Source of the DNA: Curvibacter sp.
Lineage (GTDB): Bacteria; Pseudomonadota; Gammaproteobacteria; Burkholderiales; Burkholderiaceae_C
Assembly: GCA_020248905.1 (NCBI GenBank)
Contig: JADCGR010000019.1
Span: forward strand, 124,001 to 188,000
Length of the DNA: 64,000 nt
Direction: 5' to 3'
Within the stretch, counting starts at the first letter, position 1, and every line of letters begins with the position of its first letter. The translations under genes and the position numbers were made by a program. The notes under the pieces are model-generated. The model was not told the DNA's origin. It made no database searches and saw nothing but the letters and a program-made list of their open reading frames with translations. Below, in pieces: positions 60,362 to 64,000 of this stretch.

Positions 60362-61147
60362 ATGAACAAGCTGCTCCTACCGGCCCTGGCGGCCGCTACC
60401 CTGCTGGGCGCCCTGGCCATGCCCGCGCAGGCCCAGAACCTGGCCATCGTCAACGGCAAGCCGATTCCACTGGCGCGCGTGGACGCGCTGGCCCAGCAGT
60501 TTGCCCGCTCGGGCCGGCAGATCACGCCCGACATGATGGAGGAGCTGAAGAAAGCCGTGGTCGACCGCGAACTGCTGGTTCAGGAAGCCCAGAAGCAGGG
60601 TCTGGACGCGAGCCCCGAGTTCCGCAACCAGATGGAGTTCACTCGCGACTCCCTGCTGATCCGCGATCTCGTGACCGTCTATCAGAAGAACAATCCGGTC
60701 ACCGACGCCGAGATCCAGGCCGAGTACGACAAGTTCGTCGCTGCCAACGCCGGCAAGGAATACCGCGCCCGCCACATCCTCGTGGAGAAAGAGGCCGAAG
60801 CCCGCGCCATCATTGCCGAACTGAAGAAGGGCGCCAAGTTCGACGCCATCGCGAAGAAGCAGTCCAAGGACCCGGGTTCGGGAGCCAACGGCGGCGACCT
60901 GGACTGGGCCGCAGCGGGCAATTACGTGAAGGAGTTTTCGGACGCGATGGTCGCCCTGGGCAAGGGCAAGACCACCGAGAAGCCCGTCAAGACCCAGTTC
61001 GGCTGGCACGTGATCCGCCTGGACGACATCCGGGAGGCGCAGTTGCCCAAGCTCGATGAGATCAAGCCGCAGATCGCGCAGCAACTCGGCCAGCAGAAGC
61101 TGATGAAGTTCCAGGACGACCTGCGCGCCAAGGCCAAGATCGAGTAA
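60362..61147 (+). CDS. Exported peptidyl-prolyl isomerase (parvulin/PpiC type)
   Basis: A 261-residue periplasmic chaperone-isomerase with signal peptide (LLLPALAAATLLGALAMPAQA, cleaved after AQA). An N-terminal helical chaperone-like region (ITPDMMEELKKAVVDRELL) precedes the parvulin domain (YRARHILVEKEAEARAII, GGDLDWAAAGNYVKEFSDAM, TQFGWHVIRLDD). Two adjacent ATGs exist; 60362 has AGGA at better spacing. It is related to PrsA/SurA-like folding factors. Confidence 0.94.
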   Translation: MNKLLLPALAAATLLGALAMPAQAQNLAIVNGKPIPLARVDALAQQFARSGRQITPDMMEELKKAVVDRELLVQEAQKQGLDASPEFRNQMEFTRDSLLIRDLVTVYQKNNPVTDAEIQAEYDKFVAANAGKEYRARHILVEKEAEARAIIAELKKGAKFDAIAKKQSKDPGSGANGGDLDWAAAGNYVKEFSDAMVALGKGKTTEKPVKTQFGWHVIRLDDIREAQLPKLDEIKPQIAQQLGQQKLMKFQDDLRAKAKIE

Positions 61148-61690
61148 GCGCCCATACAAGGGCGGTCCAAGCAGCCGCTGCCCCCGCAGGCCGTGGAGTC
61201 GACGTTGAGCTGCCCGCAGGACACGCTGACCTGCCTCTGGAATGTGTTCAACCAGGGGCGAGTGATTTCTATGCGAAACATGGCGTCAACGTCATCGTTG
61301 CGGCCTGCGAGAGCCACGAGGAGGAAGGCTAAGTCGCTTCATGATCACCACGCACTTCGTGCGCTACTCGCTGAGATGGTGCACGAAGTAGGCAAGGGGT
61401 CACGGTGGGCCGAGGGCACCGCACGGGCCGAGCTGACGGCGCTGGTGCACGGCGAGGAAAAGCTCACGCTGCGCCATGACTACACGCCCTGCGAGCTGCC
61501 TGCTGCGGGCAAGATCAATAAGTCCTTGTCGACCCGGGCCGCCCGGGAGGCGCAGGAAATCCCGCTCAAGTTCTATCGCGCACGGCCCGAAGCCATCACG
61601 CTGGACGAGGGCCACCTCACGCCTCGCCGATCGGTGTCGCCGGGCGCTCGGCACCGGGTCTCCAGCAACCTGCGGTACGGGCGGACACAA
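61148..61690. other. Stretch with no recognised gene
   Basis: The frame 61166-61324 is open and reads protein-like near its end (PGASDFYAKHGVNVIVAACE, then SHEEEG and stop). A short ORF MITTHFVRYSLRWCTK starts 8 bp later, and a third open frame continues to about 61690. None resembles a family I know. Composition matches the genome. It may hold small genes or a degraded gene. Confidence 0.35.
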
Positions 61691-61712
61691 GAAAGCCGCC
61701 CCAAGGCGGCCT
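61690..61712 (-). terminator. Rho-independent terminator of the DUF1161 gene
   Basis: GCCGCC (61697-61702) pairs with GGCGGC (61707-61712) around CCAA. On the minus strand the stem is followed by TTTCTTG. It lies 17 bases after the stop codon of the DUF1161 gene. Confidence 0.7.
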
Positions 61713-61729
61713 GCTCCAGCGTGTCGCGG

Positions 61730-61954
61730 TCAGTTGCGGACGTAGACGATCTTCTTGCTGCCGCCTTCGCAGCTGCCCACGACCTTACGGTCGCGAACCT
61801 GCTCGTTGGCGACGATCTCCAGGGTGTAGTTCTTCACGCCATTGGCATCCAGCTTGGCGGCAATCTCCGTCTTGAGCTCCTCGCAGGGCTTGACCTGGGC
61901 CCAAGCGGCGGGCAAGGTCAGCGTCAGGGCGATGATGAGGGACAGGCGTTTCAT
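61730..61954 (-). CDS. DUF1161 family small exported protein
   Basis: A 74-residue protein with signal peptide MKRLSLIIALTLTLPAAWA. The mature part PCEELKTEIAAKLDANGVKNYTLEIV, then GSCEGGSKKIVYVR, matches DUF1161, with two conserved Cys residues likely to form a disulfide in the periplasm. The ATG at 61954 is preferred over one 35 codons upstream. A terminator follows. Function unknown. Confidence 0.9.
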   Translation of the reverse strand: MKRLSLIIALTLTLPAAWAQVKPCEELKTEIAAKLDANGVKNYTLEIVANEQVRDRKVVGSCEGGSKKIVYVRN

Positions 61955-62066
61955 AGAGGCTCCTTGGGTGTGACTTGAAGGGTTGGCGATGGCCGGATGA
62001 GATGTATACCCCAAGTCCCGCACCTCTGTGCGCCCGGGCGCGATCTGTTGCAATTGCACACAGAAA

Positions 62067-62849
62067 TCAGATGAGGGGACGGACCTCCCGCGCGCTCTCC
62101 CAAAGAAGCGCCAGAAACTCGCGCTGCATGGCAGGTGCCGTCAGGCGGGCGGTGGATGCCACGACATTGAGCGCGGCCACCGTGCGGCCCTGCACATCGC
62201 GCAGGGGGACCGCCAGGGCGTGCACGCCCAGCTCGTGCTCCTCGCTGCTCAGGCAGAAGTCCTCGTGACGCACCTGTTCGATGATGCGGCGAAAGGCGCG
62301 CTGCTCCGTCACGGTATGCACGGTGAAACGACTGAGCAGGCGTGCCTTGAGCCAGGCACTGAACTGGGGCTTGGGCAGGGCGGCCAGCAACACCCGGCCC
62401 GTGGAGGTGGCGTGGGCCGGCAGACGCGCGCCCAGGTGCAGGCCATAGGCCAGCACCTGTGGCACGCCCTCGGCGCCCAGGCGCCGCAAGTCACTGCTGC
62501 GCGCCACGATCACCACCTCGTCACCATTGAGCACCACGGCGGAGAAGGCCTCGCCGGTCTGGCCAGCCAGCCTTTCCAGCATGGGCTGCAGGGCTCGCGG
62601 CAGGCGCGAGGACGCCAGATAGCTGCCGGAAAAGCGCAGTACCTTGCTGGAGAGCCAGAAGTGGCTGCCGTCGGTCTCCAGATAGCCCAGATGGGACAGG
62701 GTCAGCAGGTGGCGGCGTGCAGCGGCTCGCGTGATGCCCGCGCGCTGCGCTGCAAGCGTGGCATTGAGGCGCTGGCGTTCGGTGTCAAAGCTCTCGAGCA
62801 CGGCCATGCCTTTGGCTATGCCCTCAATCAGGTCGGACCTTGCAATCAT
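62067..62849 (-). CDS. IclR-family transcriptional regulator (PobR-like)
   Basis: A protein of about 260 residues. N-terminal winged helix-turn-helix (GIAKGMAVLESFDTERQRLNATLAAQRAGITRAAARRHLLTLSHLGYL) and C-terminal effector domain (GARLPAHATSTGRVLLAALP, SSEEHELGVHALAVPLRD). It is divergent from pobA with a palindrome pair between, the arrangement of the PobR-pobA system, in which the regulator activates pobA in response to 4-hydroxybenzoate. The ATG at 62849 is used. Confidence 0.92.
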   Translation of the reverse strand: MIARSDLIEGIAKGMAVLESFDTERQRLNATLAAQRAGITRAAARRHLLTLSHLGYLETDGSHFWLSSKVLRFSGSYLASSRLPRALQPMLERLAGQTGEAFSAVVLNGDEVVIVARSSDLRRLGAEGVPQVLAYGLHLGARLPAHATSTGRVLLAALPKPQFSAWLKARLLSRFTVHTVTEQRAFRRIIEQVRHEDFCLSSEEHELGVHALAVPLRDVQGRTVAALNVVASTARLTAPAMQREFLALLWESAREVRPLI

Positions 62850-62867
62850 GTGAAGCCGCCCATTCGT

Positions 62868-64000
<1,133 letters not shown>

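Overview
The window is GC-rich chromosomal DNA from a betaproteobacterium of the order Burkholderiales, most likely Comamonadaceae. This rests on gene order (rimP-nusA-infB-rbfA-truB-typA; smpB facing ratA-rnfH; guaB-guaA), on protein flavour, and on a family-like dispersed intergenic repeat. No rRNA, tRNA or CRISPR array was seen. About 57 genes are supported; the first (ABC ATPase) and last (pobA) run off the window ends.

Layout. 1-9925: a two-cassette peptide ABC ATPase, then the transcription/translation operon rimP-nusA-infB-rbfA-truB-typA, preceded by a strong hairpin terminator that may be an attenuator. 10064-17263: DMT exporter, 3-hydroxyisobutyryl-CoA hydrolase-like enzyme, smpB, ratA-rnfH, a DUF4124 protein, guaB, guaA. 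17264-24683: an AT-rich stretch after guaA, a PcfJ-like gene, a TadA/haloalkane-dehalogenase-like fusion whose dehalogenase catalytic His is a Tyr, ldcA, a cyclase-FHA signalling protein behind a highly structured intergenic region, and tatD. 24739-38355: PilZ protein, holB, tmk, mltG, ygfZ, an O-antigen/pilin ligase-like protein, a thioesterase-GNAT fusion, an esterase, an iron alcohol dehydrogenase, a patatin, an HDOD protein and tex.

38484-41202 is a low-GC decayed accessory island. It holds two copies of what looks like the C-terminal tail of one lost gene family, each followed at once by a different small envelope protein (a membrane protein; a lipoprotein). It also holds an IS3 orfA fragment and a lysozyme-like gene split by an internally deleted IS630 element, then frameshifted and truncated. 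The arrangement resembles the ruin of a polymorphic effector/immunity locus. It is the best candidate here for something little described.

41254-57398 is a lipid catabolism and uptake block on the minus strand: two SDRs, a CurA-like reductase, a PaaI thioesterase, a small membrane protein, acyl-CoA dehydrogenase, thiolase and a FadB/FadJ-type bifunctional enzyme under a TetR-type palindrome, then a LivFGMH-LivK-type ABC importer and an acyl-CoA ligase. Between thiolase and acyl-CoA dehydrogenase lie two stem-loops whose loops are complementary to each other. 57520-61147 carries selO, msrB, yciB, a bolA-type gene and a parvulin isomerase. 61148-61690 has no recognised gene. The window ends with a DUF1161 protein and an IclR regulator divergent from pobA (4-hydroxybenzoate hydroxylase), with a pair of palindromic operator candidates between them.
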